A stretch of DNA of 28,855 nucleotides from SAR202 cluster bacterium Io17-Chloro-G7 (GCA_002817055.1 MUCU01000074.1:1-28855); one strand, 5' to 3'. Shown: positions 1-8,020, counted from the first letter of the stretch. A program made the numbers and translations. The notes: generated from the sequence alone by a model not told the origin.

Positions 1-139
1 ACCACCCTGCAAACGCAGGCAGAGGAGCTCCTCAGGGGTGCCCAAGCCAGTTCTGATCGCGCTCTCCATGTAGATCTCACTTTGGCTTTAGTTTAGGAAT
101 AGCCAAGGCTGGTAGCCCACAATTGAGCAGGTGAATAAT

Positions 140-997
140 ATGGAATACCAATTCTTGAAAACCGAAACTAAAGACAACGTGCTGATTATTACCATGCACG
201 ACCCCGCCACCAGAAACGCCCTGGGCATGGAAATGGCCAATGAACTTATGGAAGAACTGGACCGTTTCGAGGACAACCCAGAACAGCGAGTGCTGCTCAT
301 CACCGGCACCGAGCCTTCTTTCTGCTCCGGGGCCAACGTCCGCGGCTTTGGGCAAAAGATCGAGGAGCGACAGGCAAGTGAGGAAGGGGGAAAAGAGTCG
401 AGTCTTCCCTGGGGAAGGATGGAAGCCCAATACGCCAGCCGCCAACCAAAGGTTGAGTTCGGCGGTCAAGCCAGCCGGATACCGCTCCGCATAAATCAGC
501 TACAGAAACCGTCGATTGCCGCCGTAAACGGGCACGCAATGGGAGTGGGCATGGGTGTCGCCTTGGCCTGCGACATCCGTTTCTCCTCGGAGACGGCGGT
601 GTTTTCCGAGGCCTTTTCCCGTATGGGCTTGATCCCCGGCGACGGCAGCAGTTGGCAACTGCCCCGCCTGATTGGCATGAGCAACACCCTATTGCTCCAG
701 TACACTGGGGACCGCATCGACGGCAACGAAGCCTACCGCATGGGTGTCGTAAGCAAGGTTTTCGCTGAGGATGCCCTGATGGTAGCATCAATGGAATTAG
801 CAACCCGTTTGGCCAACATGCCTACCCAGTCTTTAGCATTGATTAAATACCTGGTGCACAAGAGCTTGGACATGAACTTTGAAGAAAGCTTGGCCCTAGC
901 CCACGTAGCCCAAGAGCAGGTCCGCAAAACCGAGGACCACAAAGAAGCGGTCCAGGCCTTTATTGAAAAACGCCAGCCCAAGTTCACTGGGCGGTAG
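140..997 (+). CDS. Enoyl-CoA hydratase/isomerase (crotonase) family protein
   Basis: This 285-residue protein has the crotonase fold, which binds acyl-CoA thioesters and stabilises an enolate in an oxyanion hole. Visible landmarks are CSGAN (residues 62-66), NGHAMGVG (130-137) and the GLIPGDGSSW loop (163-172). The two glutamates that catalyse hydration in classical enoyl-CoA hydratase appear replaced: Gly139 and Phe159 occupy those columns in my by-eye alignment. Asp168 in the IPGDG loop is present, a variant common in crotonases of uncertain reaction. A hydratase name is therefore only a family label; isomerase or another CoA chemistry is possible. I chose the ATG at 140 because AGGTGA (129-134) precedes it at 5 nt; a GTG at 131 is an alternative. 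It lies 80 nt upstream of the flavoenzyme gene on the same strand, so co-transcription is likely. Confidence 0.88.
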   Translation: MEYQFLKTETKDNVLIITMHDPATRNALGMEMANELMEELDRFEDNPEQRVLLITGTEPSFCSGANVRGFGQKIEERQASEEGGKESSLPWGRMEAQYASRQPKVEFGGQASRIPLRINQLQKPSIAAVNGHAMGVGMGVALACDIRFSSETAVFSEAFSRMGLIPGDGSSWQLPRLIGMSNTLLLQYTGDRIDGNEAYRMGVVSKVFAEDALMVASMELATRLANMPTQSLALIKYLVHKSLDMNFEESLALAHVAQEQVRKTEDHKEAVQAFIEKRQPKFTGR

Positions 998-1077
998 CAC
1001 TTAACCGTCAGCGGGTCTCAAAGCATTTACCTGGCGAGGCGCATGGATAAGAACCGGAACGGCGCGGAGATTTGTTG

Positions 1078-2250
1078 ATGACTGCTGGCAGTCAAGCTGA
1101 GCGACTCCTCAATGCAGTGGAAGAGTTGCTCCCGGCGATCCGGGCGGCTGCGCCGGAGGTCGACGCCCAGCGTACCCTGCCCGATTGGCTGGTCCGTCAA
1201 TTGACCGATGCCGGGGTGTTCCGCATGCTGGTGGGGGTGGAACACGGCGGGTTGGAAACCGACCCGGTGACCACTGCTAAAGTGATCGAGGCCATCTCTA
1301 AGGCCAACGCGTCGGTGGGATGGGTGGCCATGATCCTGTCGGTCACCCCATATTGGGTTGCCGCCTGCTTGGAAGACGGAGTAGACCGGGAGTTTTTCCA
1401 AGTTGACCTTCCGGTGTTGATCGGCGGCACCCAGGTGCCCCATGGCCGGGCCGTCAAATCCGAAGGGGGCTGGCGGCTCACCGGCGAATGGCCCTTCGCC
1501 AGCGCTTGTCACCATACCAACTGGTTGTCTACCGGCAGTTGGATGTACGAACGGGACAAACCAGTGTTGGAAGAAAACGGCAGCCCCATGTGGCGTTTAT
1601 TCTTGAGCCCGGCTTCCAGCTGCCGGATTCTGGACACCTGGCACACCACCGGATTGCGGGGAACGGGCAGTCACGACTACACCATGACGGACGTTTTTGT
1701 GCCCGACCGTCTGGTGTTAAAGCACCCAGCCCAAGGCAAGCCCCGCCGCACCGAGCCCCACTATGCCTACCCCGGAGTCGCCGTTCCGATGCTGTCTGCT
1801 GTTTCGTTGGGCGCAGCCCAAGCTGCCGTGGACGACTTAGTGGAACTGCTGCGGGATAAGGTGGACCGCAGAAACAATCGGCCGGTTTCCGGAGACTTGG
1901 AGAAGCAGGTCGACTTGGCAAAAGCGGAATATTTGGTCGGTTCGGCAAGAGGCTACCTATACGACAACCTGCGTCAAGTCTGGTCAACGGTCCAACAAAA
2001 CAAGGAGATTCCCCTAGACCTCCGGGGCCGTTTGCGCACCGCCTGCACCAGCGCAGTGACAGCTTCTATCCAGGCAGTAGACTTGGCCTATGCTGCGGCG
2101 GGAGCTACCTCAATATATACCTCGTCTAACCTGGAGCGGTGTTTCCGTGACGTTCACACGGCGGCGGCCCATGCCTTTATCCGGCCTGCTACCCTGGCCG
2201 ATGGCGGCAAGTTGCTGCTGGGCCAAGAGCCCGACTTCAAAATGTTCTAG
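1078..2250 (+). CDS. Acyl-CoA dehydrogenase-like flavoprotein (flavin-dependent monooxygenase type)
   Basis: This 390-residue protein belongs to the acyl-CoA dehydrogenase superfamily. The segment GTGSHDYTMTDVFVP (about residues 195-209) matches the central beta-domain signature of the group D flavin monooxygenases (HsaA/DszC/HpaB-like) more than true dehydrogenases. The C-terminal helical domain contains CFRDVHTAAAHAFI near residue 354, also typical of that branch. Such enzymes use reduced flavin delivered by a partner reductase to oxygenate aromatic or heterocyclic substrates; the substrate here is unknown. ATG 1078 is preferred over two TTG codons at 1072 and 1075 because GGAGA (1066-1070) sits 7 nt upstream. 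No flavin reductase is adjacent. The crotonase gene upstream suggests a short degradative unit. Confidence 0.85.
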   Translation: MTAGSQAERLLNAVEELLPAIRAAAPEVDAQRTLPDWLVRQLTDAGVFRMLVGVEHGGLETDPVTTAKVIEAISKANASVGWVAMILSVTPYWVAACLEDGVDREFFQVDLPVLIGGTQVPHGRAVKSEGGWRLTGEWPFASACHHTNWLSTGSWMYERDKPVLEENGSPMWRLFLSPASSCRILDTWHTTGLRGTGSHDYTMTDVFVPDRLVLKHPAQGKPRRTEPHYAYPGVAVPMLSAVSLGAAQAAVDDLVELLRDKVDRRNNRPVSGDLEKQVDLAKAEYLVGSARGYLYDNLRQVWSTVQQNKEIPLDLRGRLRTACTSAVTASIQAVDLAYAAAGATSIYTSSNLERCFRDVHTAAAHAFIRPATLADGGKLLLGQEPDFKMF

Positions 2251-2348
2251 GGGTCACGTTAGATGGCCTGGGAAAAACTGAGTTATCTACTCGCGAGAAA
2301 ACAGGAGCGGGACCACCCTCAATCGGCTGAAAGCACTGGTACGCCAGG

Positions 2349-2376
2349 TTGACTTGTAGCTGAATTGAGGTAAACT
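2349..2376 (+). promoter_or_regulatory. Sigma70-type promoter of the selenoprotein gene
   Basis: TTGACT (2349-2354) and TAAACT (2371-2376) are separated by 16 nt. They match the -35 and -10 consensus at 5 of 6 and 4 of 6 positions. The predicted start near 2383 would give a leader of about 60 nt before ATG 2443. Together with the terminator at 2785-2818 this suggests a monocistronic gene. Confidence 0.5.
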
Positions 2377-2442
2377 GGGGCGGAGCCTGGTGTGTTTGGG
2401 CTCCCAGTAATAATCCCATACAAGTACCAAGGAGGGTTATCA

Positions 2443-2727
2443 ATGGAAGGCAAGGTCCAGATCGAGATTACCTATTGCGTTAGTTGACAGCACCTAGGCA
2501 CCGCCACGTGGATGGCGAACGAGTTTTTCCGGCACTTTGGTCCCGATGCCGCTATTGCTATCTCCCCGCGAGGCCAGTCCATAATGGAGGTCTTCGTGGA
2601 TGGCGAGAGAGTCTTCGATAAGAAGGGCGAAGGCAACATATTCCCGGACCTGAAACGGGTACGGGCAATGCTGCAGATCGTTAGGGATAAGATCGAGAGT
2701 CTGGAGCCTGTTCCAGCGGATGACTAG
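2443..2727 (+). CDS. SelW/SelT/SelH (Rdx)-family selenoprotein with in-frame TGA as selenocysteine
   Basis: Reading from ATG 2443 (AAGGAGGG at 2429-2436, 6 nt spacing) gives a 94-residue protein if the TGA at 2485-2487 is decoded as selenocysteine. The N-terminus then reads ITYCVSU, with Cys12 and Sec15 forming the CxxU redox motif after a first beta strand, exactly where Rdx-family proteins carry it. The rest fits the family: helix ATWMANEFFRHFG, strand IMEVFVDGERVFDKKGEG (about residues 47-64), then FPDLKRVRAMLQIV. The family is a small thioredoxin-like fold thought to act in thiol redox reactions. A conventional caller would report only a stub from ATG 2512 (71 residues), which lacks the redox site and has no Shine-Dalgarno. 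A SECIS-like hairpin lies at 2502-2517. No sel genes are in this window, so decoding capacity is inferred. Confidence 0.85.
2502..2517 (+). promoter_or_regulatory. Bacterial SECIS-like hairpin
   Basis: CGCCA (2502-2506) pairs perfectly with TGGCG (2513-2517) around the 6-nt loop CGTGGA. The stem begins 14 nt after the TGA and the loop has G at its second position. Bacterial SECIS elements bound by SelB are small hairpins in the coding sequence just after UGA with a G early in the apical loop, so position and shape fit. The stem is short and was found by eye. Confidence 0.55.
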
Positions 2728-2784
2728 CTGGACGATGCCCTGTTTTTGAGGGTAACGCAACCGGTAGACACAACAAAGAATAAT

Positions 2785-2818
2785 AAAGCCCCTCTTTCAT
2801 AAGAGGGGTTTTACTTTT
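2785..2818. terminator. Bidirectional intrinsic terminator between the selenoprotein gene and tmk
   Basis: CCCCTCTT (2789-2796) and AAGAGGGG (2801-2808) form an 8-bp stem with loop TCAT. It is followed by TTTTACTTTT on the plus strand and a T-rich tract on the minus strand. It ends the convergent genes from both sides. The tmk stop codon (2797-2799) lies in the loop, so half of the stem is tmk coding sequence. Confidence 0.85.
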
Positions 2819-3402
2819 GCCCATATTTGCTGGGACAGGCGCCGTTGTTCTTGCGTAGCGTCCACCACCAGCCAGTCCTCGGGGCTAGCAGCCGCTTGGG
2901 AAAAGTAGGATTCTCTGACCTTATGGTGAAACTCCCAGGAAGCAGCTTCGAAAGCATCCACTTTGGCGTTGCTCCTACGAGCCAATGCCTCCTCCGGCGA
3001 CATGTCGAATAGGATTGTCACATCCGGAGTTAGACCGCCGGTCGCCGCCAGGTTGAGGTCGCGTATCAGGTCCAGACCCAAGCCCCGGCCATGGCCTTGA
3101 TAGGCCACGGTTGATGCGGTGTACCGGTCTGAGATTACCGTCACTCCGGATTTTAGGGCCGGTTTAATCACCTTTTCGACCAACTGAGCCCGGGCGGCAA
3201 TAAATAGCGTCAGTTCAGCTAGGGGCGACAGGTCAGGGCGGCCTTTGAGCCAACGCCGCAGTTGCTCTCCCAACGGGGTTCCACCCGGCTCGCGGGTCAA
3301 CAATGCGGGAATGTTGCGGCGTCTCAGGCGCTGAAGAAGAGATTTTGCTTGGGTGGTTTTTCCTGAGCCGTCTATGCCTTCAAACACTATGAACGGACTC
3401 AC
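2797..3402 (-). CDS. tmk: Thymidylate kinase (dTMP kinase)
   Basis: This 201-residue enzyme phosphorylates dTMP to dTDP with ATP, an essential step in dTTP synthesis. The P-loop GIDGSGKT is at residues 9-16, the REPGGTP motif at 37-43, the SDRY motif at 91-94, and a LID-like arginine-rich segment around 142-152. Length is close to the usual 205-215. Start is GTG at 3402, giving MSPFIVFEG directly at the first beta strand. It is the last gene of the pdxS-pdxT operon-like run and begins 27 nt after the ATPase gene stops. Its last codons and stop are embedded in the terminator hairpin. Confidence 0.96.
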   Translation of the reverse strand: MSPFIVFEGIDGSGKTTQAKSLLQRLRRRNIPALLTREPGGTPLGEQLRRWLKGRPDLSPLAELTLFIAARAQLVEKVIKPALKSGVTVISDRYTASTVAYQGHGRGLGLDLIRDLNLAATGGLTPDVTILFDMSPEEALARRSNAKVDAFEAASWEFHHKVRESYFSQAAASPEDWLVVDATQEQRRLSQQIWAKVKPLL

Positions 3403-3429
3403 AGTAAACCACCCAAGCTCAACTAAACC

Positions 3430-5160
3430 CTAGGTCCTGTAGTACATTACGGCCCGGGACGGGTCGCGGCCGCGGCTGGTCGAGTGAACGTTGTAGCGTT
3501 GGCCCAACAGATGCTGCAACCTTCGGACGTAGGAGCGCTGAGGAGAAAGCTGTACTTTCTCCTCGCCGCTAAGCACCCGGTTGGCGGCATCTTCAGCTTC
3601 CTGCATGGCCTTTTCCATCACCTCTTGGGAGGCGCCTTCTTCTTCCTCTGATTGCTGGTCGGGCCGCTGGTCCAACCGACCGCCTCCGTGAGCCAATTCT
3701 TTGGATATAGCACGCAGGAAATCCTCGACCTGTGGCATAGTGTTCTTGCGCAACACGTAAACCGGCTTACCGGTGGACTCGGCCAATCGCACCAATTGAG
3801 AGCCTCGCCGGTAGTGGGTCTTGGTGGTCAATACCACATCGGCCCGACGCAATTCGTTGGCCACTTGGACCGATACCCCGGTACCCTGAGAGGCGGCCGC
3901 CAGCTTGTCCTTGCCAATCCCAAACAGAAACACCCGGGCGTCGACATCTTTGAAACCTGAGCTGATACCTTCGTTGAAACCTTCGTTGGCGCCGTCGCTG
4001 AAACGTTGGCTGAAAGGTTGGCTGAAACTTTCTCGGGAGGATGAATTACCGCCATCGAAACCCATGCTTCCGGCATTCCTGGCGCCCCGGCCGCTTGGCG
4101 GTGTATAATCGGCGGTCCAAGGGGCGGTGGCGCTGTCTCCGCCTTTAGCCAACTCTTGAATCCGGTTCACCCTACCGCTTTCGTCCAACCAGCGCACTTC
4201 GGCCGAAATGGGAAAGCCGCGCAGCCATTGGTCGACAACCGAAGCCACACCGTCGTGAACCGCCACTCGCTCCCAGCTTTGAATCTCAACCACAACATCG
4301 AAAGTGGGCGGCGCCTTGCGCTCAAGCACGCTTTTTTGCGTGCCCCGGTATCTGGCTTCCTGGTCGCCCAGGGTCACCGTCTGCACTCCGCCCACCAAGT
4401 CGGACAGGGTGGGGTTCATTATTAGGTTATCCAGGGTGTTCCCATGAGCGGTGGCGATCAACTGCACTCCCCGCTCCGCTATGGTGCGAGCGGCGGCGGC
4501 TTCTTGCTCCGTCCCCATCTCGTCGATGATGATAACCTCCGGCATGTGGTTCTCCACCGCCTCGATCATCACTGCGTGCTGTCTGGCCGGGGTTGCCACC
4601 TGCATCCGGCGGGAGCGACCGATCGCCGGGTGGGGAACGTCCCCATCGCCAGCGATTTCGTTGGAGGTATCGACGATTATCACCCGTTTTCTGGCTTCTT
4701 CGGACAGGACACGGGCCATCTCCCGCAGCATAGTCGTCTTGCCCACGCCGGGGCGGCCCAACAGCAAGATATTCTTCCCGGAAAGGGCCAGATCGTCGAT
4801 AATTTTTATAGTGCCGAAAACCGCGCGGCCCACCCGGCAGGTCACCCCTACCACTTGGCCTCTGCGGTTCAGAATCGAAGAGATACGGTGGAGAGTGCGC
4901 TCGATACCAGCCCGATGATCGTCGCCAAAATCGCCTACCTCGCGAACAATGTGGTCCAAGTCTTCGGACGTGACTCCGTCTTCGGACAGCGAGATGTCGC
5001 CGGACACGCATCGAGCCTCGGGGACCCTTCCCAAGTCCAAGACGACCTCCAACAGTTCATCCAAGTCGTCCCGGCTATGCAGCGCATCCACGACTCGCTG
5101 AGGCAAAACGTTCAGTAGCAGCTCTAGTTCTTGACTGACCAAATCTCCCACTATTGCCAA
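3430..5160 (-). CDS. AAA ATPase with C-terminal R3H-like domain (Ycf45/SpoIIIAA-like)
   Basis: This 576-residue protein has a RecA/AAA-type core: Walker A GRPGVGKT (135-142), Walker B VIIIDEMG (209-216) and an Ala-rich segment after it. The core resembles SpoIIIAA and the plastid/cyanobacterial Ycf45 proteins. The C-terminus (about 530-576) looks like an R3H-type single-stranded nucleic acid-binding domain. Between them lies a low-complexity linker built from seven 4-residue repeats. Its cellular role is not established; nucleic-acid handling is an inference from the domains. Start is uncertain: TTG at 5160 or GTG at 5151, neither with a strong ribosome-binding site. It starts 2 nt after the upstream gene stops, implying translational coupling, and precedes tmk. 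Confidence 0.85.
   Translation of the reverse strand: MAIVGDLVSQELELLLNVLPQRVVDALHSRDDLDELLEVVLDLGRVPEARCVSGDISLSEDGVTSEDLDHIVREVGDFGDDHRAGIERTLHRISSILNRRGQVVGVTCRVGRAVFGTIKIIDDLALSGKNILLLGRPGVGKTTMLREMARVLSEEARKRVIIVDTSNEIAGDGDVPHPAIGRSRRMQVATPARQHAVMIEAVENHMPEVIIIDEMGTEQEAAAARTIAERGVQLIATAHGNTLDNLIMNPTLSDLVGGVQTVTLGDQEARYRGTQKSVLERKAPPTFDVVVEIQSWERVAVHDGVASVVDQWLRGFPISAEVRWLDESGRVNRIQELAKGGDSATAPWTADYTPPSGRGARNAGSMGFDGGNSSSRESFSQPFSQRFSDGANEGFNEGISSGFKDVDARVFLFGIGKDKLAAASQGTGVSVQVANELRRADVVLTTKTHYRRGSQLVRLAESTGKPVYVLRKNTMPQVEDFLRAISKELAHGGGRLDQRPDQQSEEEEGASQEVMEKAMQEAEDAANRVLSGEEKVQLSPQRSYVRRLQHLLGQRYNVHSTSRGRDPSRAVMYYRT
3943..4026 (-). repeat. Seven tandem 12-bp repeats coding 4-residue units in the ATPase linker
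   Basis: In gene orientation the units read FSQP, FSQR, FSDG, ANEG, FNEG, ISSG and FKDV. Each is 12 nt with a common TTTCA core; the first two DNA units are nearly identical. The array sits between the ATPase core and the C-terminal domain and looks like a flexible spacer generated by tandem duplication. Confidence 0.8.
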
Positions 5161-5162
5161 TC

Positions 5163-6167
5163 TTACGCCTCCACAGTGACCATCCCTAATCTCGCCACGG
5201 GAGCGGCCACCGTTCTTATCATGACGCTGTAACTGGATACTGCCCGGAATTGCCGCCTAAGCAACAATCTAGATACCATATCCTGGTAATCAGGCACAAG
5301 CCATCGGTGCATGCCCCCTTGATTCAAAGCCCATTCCACCAACTCCGACCACAGTTCGGGGTTGCTTGGGGCTGCCATCACCTCCCCACACTTCACTTGG
5401 CCGCAGCAGGATATTGCCAATCGGGCCAAAAGCCGGCCATCGCCTTTTAATACCCAACTTTGGCGGTTGCCCGCAGGCTCTTGGGCATCCCGCCATTGGT
5501 CGAAGGTCATTCCTACCGCAGTACGTACGGGTTGGGGAGTTGCGGCGCAATACAGTTGGAATAACGGAAAGTGATCCTCTGGGGTCGACTCCCGCAAATT
5601 CACAAGCTGGCTGGCATGTTGCGGCTCCGGTCGTTGTGGTTCCAGCGAAACGCCGCTTTCCATCAGGGTTTCCTCGTAGTATGGGAAATAGCCGGCCTGT
5701 CGGGCTAATACAAAAATTCTGCTCTTGACCGGAAGCCGCAAAAAAACCCGTTCAGCATGTAGCTTGCCCGTCTCCCGGGCCATTTGCTCCAATAGCTCCA
5801 ATGCCACGGTGTTCGGGTTGGCGATGTGGTCCCCAGTGTCTTCCCCCCGGGTCAACGGCGCAGTGTAAAAAGGGGAATCGTGAGGCGACGAATTACCGGC
5901 ATTGCCAGCCAAGAACAATCGGTCAATCTCCCAAGCTCTGTAACCGCTACGTATACGGGCGGATGCCAGTCCCGCCAACCGTGGACCATCCCAACTGGCA
6001 ACGGTGACGCGTTCCCGACGTTGAGCCAGTGTTTCTTTCCACAGGATGGGGTTTGAAGCTGGTTTATCCCCTGTTACGCATTGGGACGGACATGCCAAAT
6101 TCGGGCCTTTTGGCACATTGAGCAAGATGCACCGCAAAACGTCCCTCGTGCGCAGGGTTTGCATCAT
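5163..6167 (-). CDS. GNAT-like (putative N-acetyltransferase) protein, uncharacterised
   Basis: This 334-residue protein is not closely recognised. Its layout suggests two GNAT-like halves. The first half has DGPRLAGLASARIR followed by a helix near TVALELLEQMARETGK and VFLRLPVKSRIFVLARQAGYF, typical of the acetyl-CoA-binding helix and following strand of acetyltransferases. The second half (from about residue 190) starts LRESTPEDHFPLFQLY, a common GNAT opening. The canonical acetyl-CoA loop is weak. The start ATG at 6167 overlaps the pdxT stop by 4 nt (ATGA), and the stop lies 2 nt before the ATPase gene, so it is translated as part of the pdx-tmk operon. Substrate unknown. Confidence 0.7.
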   Translation of the reverse strand: MMQTLRTRDVLRCILLNVPKGPNLACPSQCVTGDKPASNPILWKETLAQRRERVTVASWDGPRLAGLASARIRSGYRAWEIDRLFLAGNAGNSSPHDSPFYTAPLTRGEDTGDHIANPNTVALELLEQMARETGKLHAERVFLRLPVKSRIFVLARQAGYFPYYEETLMESGVSLEPQRPEPQHASQLVNLRESTPEDHFPLFQLYCAATPQPVRTAVGMTFDQWRDAQEPAGNRQSWVLKGDGRLLARLAISCCGQVKCGEVMAAPSNPELWSELVEWALNQGGMHRWLVPDYQDMVSRLLLRRQFRAVSSYSVMIRTVAAPVARLGMVTVEA

Positions 6168-6799
6168 TCGGCCACTATGGGGATCATATCAAGGAAATGG
6201 CGGTGGAAACGAAGGTCTTGGGTTAGCTCCGGGTGGAAGGAGGTAGCCAAAAGGTTGCCCTGCTGAACTGCAACGGGTTCGCCGCTGGGCAGCGATGACA
6301 AAACTTCCACGCCGTCGCCCAAGCGGTTAATCATCGGAGCGCGGATAAATATGCCGTGAAACAGGGTTTCGCCCAAGCAGCACACACTCAGGTCTTGCTC
6401 GAAGCTGTCCACCTGTCGACCGTAGGCGTTGCGATGAACACCGATATCCATGATCCCCAAGGGAACCGGGTCTTCCTCGGTGATTTCCTTGGCCATCATA
6501 ATCATGCCAGCGCAGGTACCCCACAGAGCCATCCCACGCGCTGCCTTTGTCGCCACCGGCTCCCGCAGGTCGTACAAGGTCATCAACCTGCTGAGGGTCG
6601 TGCTCTCGCCGCCGGGGATGATTAGACCTTGGACCGCATCCAATTGATCGGGCAAACGTATCTCGCGCGCTTCGACGCCAAGCCCTCTCAGGGTGGCGAT
6701 ATGTTCGGCGAAGTCGCCCTGTACTGCTAAAACGCCTACTTTCAAATGGGGCAGATGCAACTGGGGCAGATGCCTCTCGCTATGTATATTGGGCCTCAT
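6164..6799 (-). CDS. pdxT: Pyridoxal 5'-phosphate synthase glutaminase subunit PdxT
   Basis: PdxT hydrolyses glutamine and channels ammonia to PdxS for direct synthesis of pyridoxal phosphate. The class I glutaminase features are present: GGES at 63-66, nucleophile Cys96 in GTCAG, and His189/Glu191 in SFHPE. At 211 residues it is longer than usual because the conserved start (KVGVLAVQGDF, from residue 20) is preceded by 19 extra residues containing a 15-bp tandem duplication (LHLPQ/LHLPH). The native start could instead be TTG at residue 19, but it has no visible Shine-Dalgarno. It lies 105 nt downstream of pdxS and overlaps the next gene by 4 nt. Confidence 0.96.
   Translation of the reverse strand: MRPNIHSERHLPQLHLPHLKVGVLAVQGDFAEHIATLRGLGVEAREIRLPDQLDAVQGLIIPGGESTTLSRLMTLYDLREPVATKAARGMALWGTCAGMIMMAKEITEEDPVPLGIMDIGVHRNAYGRQVDSFEQDLSVCCLGETLFHGIFIRAPMINRLGDGVEVLSSLPSGEPVAVQQGNLLATSFHPELTQDLRFHRHFLDMIPIVAE
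6745..6774 (-). repeat. 15-bp tandem duplication in the 5' end of pdxT
   Basis: AAATGGGGCAGATGC (6745-6759) and AACTGGGGCAGATGC (6760-6774) differ at one base. The unit is in frame and encodes a repeated LHLP segment in the non-conserved N-terminal extension. Confidence 0.9.
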
Positions 6800-6904
6800 A
6801 TTTAAAGGACAATCGAGGCCTCAATTACTGAATATCAACTTATTGGCCCGACTTGGGTCGATCTATTACGAATCCTCACGACCCTACGGGCATTCCAGCG
6901 GATA

Positions 6905-7795
6905 CTAGATACTCCGGGAAGCCAGCAGGTCCGCTTCAGGTATCGACTTGGCGCTGATTCCCACCATAGCTTCGCCCAAGTCTTTGGATACTTCTGCGAT
7001 AATCTTTGCGTCTCTGTAATGAGTCACAGCCTGAACGATGGCATGTCCTCGCCGGACCGGGTCGTTCGACTTGAATACGCCCGAACCGACGAATACGCCA
7101 TCGGCGCCCAGTTGCATCATCAACGCTGCGTCTGCCGGGGTGGCCACGCCGCCAGCAGCGAAATTCACCACCGGCATGCGACCCTGTTCTTTGGTCTGTA
7201 TCAGAAGATCCAGGCTGACTCGCAGGTCCCTAGCCTCCACCACCAGTTCGTCCTCGGGCATAGTCTGGAGCTTGCGAATGGCGTCTTGGACAGCCCTCAT
7301 GTGCCGCACCGCCTCGACCACGTCCCCGGTGCCAGCTTCGCCTTTGGTACGTATCATCGTAGCGCCCTCGGAAATGCGGCGCAGGGCCTCGCCCAAATCA
7401 CGGCAACCGCAAACGAAGGGGACGTTAAAGTCGTGCTTCCAAATGTGGTGGAGTTCGTCCGCCGGCGTCAAAACCTCAGACTCGTCGATATAATCGACGC
7501 CGATGGACTCGAGCACTTGAGCTTCCACAAAATGGCCAATGCGGACTTTGGCCATGACCGGTATGCTGACGGCCTTCATGATGGCCTGAATGATCCCCGG
7601 GTCGGTCATGCGAGCGACGCCGCCGTCGGCCCGAATGTCGGCGGGAACCCTTTCTAGGGCCATCACCGCAACGGCTCCTGCTTCGGCGGCGATTGCCGCT
7701 TGCTCTGGATTAACCACGTCCATTATCACGCCGCCCTTGAGCATTTGAGCGTGTCCGGTTTTTACTGTAAAAGTCCCTGTCAATACATCGACCAT
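6905..7795 (-). CDS. pdxS: Pyridoxal 5'-phosphate synthase lyase subunit PdxS
   Basis: PdxS is the TIM-barrel synthase that condenses ribose 5-phosphate, glyceraldehyde 3-phosphate and PdxT-derived ammonia into pyridoxal phosphate. The 296-residue product has the two active-site lysines: Lys83 in MAKVRIGH and Lys151 in [10 protein letters not shown], matching Lys81 and Lys149 of the Bacillus enzyme. I chose ATG 7795 because GGAGG ends at 7805, giving 9 nt spacing; the in-frame ATG at 7804 abuts that Shine-Dalgarno and would be too close. It heads the operon-like run to tmk, downstream of the promoter at 8021-8050. Confidence 0.97.
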   Translation of the reverse strand: MVDVLTGTFTVKTGHAQMLKGGVIMDVVNPEQAAIAAEAGAVAVMALERVPADIRADGGVARMTDPGIIQAIMKAVSIPVMAKVRIGHFVEAQVLESIGVDYIDESEVLTPADELHHIWKHDFNVPFVCGCRDLGEALRRISEGATMIRTKGEAGTGDVVEAVRHMRAVQDAIRKLQTMPEDELVVEARDLRVSLDLLIQTKEQGRMPVVNFAAGGVATPADAALMMQLGADGVFVGSGVFKSNDPVRRGHAIVQAVTHYRDAKIIAEVSKDLGEAMVGISAKSIPEADLLASRSI

Positions 7796-7835
7796 GTTAG
7801 CCATCCTCCGATTTCGATTAAAAGCTGTTTACTAT

Positions 7836-7865
7836 CAAAGCCCGGTCTTACAAAGCCCGGTCTTA
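7836..7865 (-). repeat. Perfect 15-bp tandem duplication in the pdxS leader
   Basis: CAAAGCCCGGTCTTA occurs twice head to tail (7836-7850 and 7851-7865), 41 nt upstream of the pdxS start. It could be a neutral slippage duplication or a direct-repeat binding site. The rest of 7796-8020 has no convincing gene. Confidence 0.9.
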
Positions 7866-8020
7866 GCGGCTATCTTCGATAGGCGAAAGTATGAGTTCTC
7901 GCGGTCAAACCAGCGACCCAGGAAAGTGCAACAGACCCAGCGCAAAGACTAAGCGTAACGACTGGGCGCAACAAGAGAAAAGAATCTTTGCGCACGTAAC
8001 CCGGCAACGAACTCTCCTGT

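Noticed and set aside
1..139. Possible 3' end of an upstream plus-strand gene (open to TAG 94-96), or a minus-strand partial frame starting at 69
   Set aside because: Both are short, neither is recognisable, and the window edge prevents a decision.
4427..5118. Long antisense frames across the ATPase gene
   Set aside because: They are mirror frames of a clear conserved ATPase; sequences are low-complexity Arg/Gly/His-rich.
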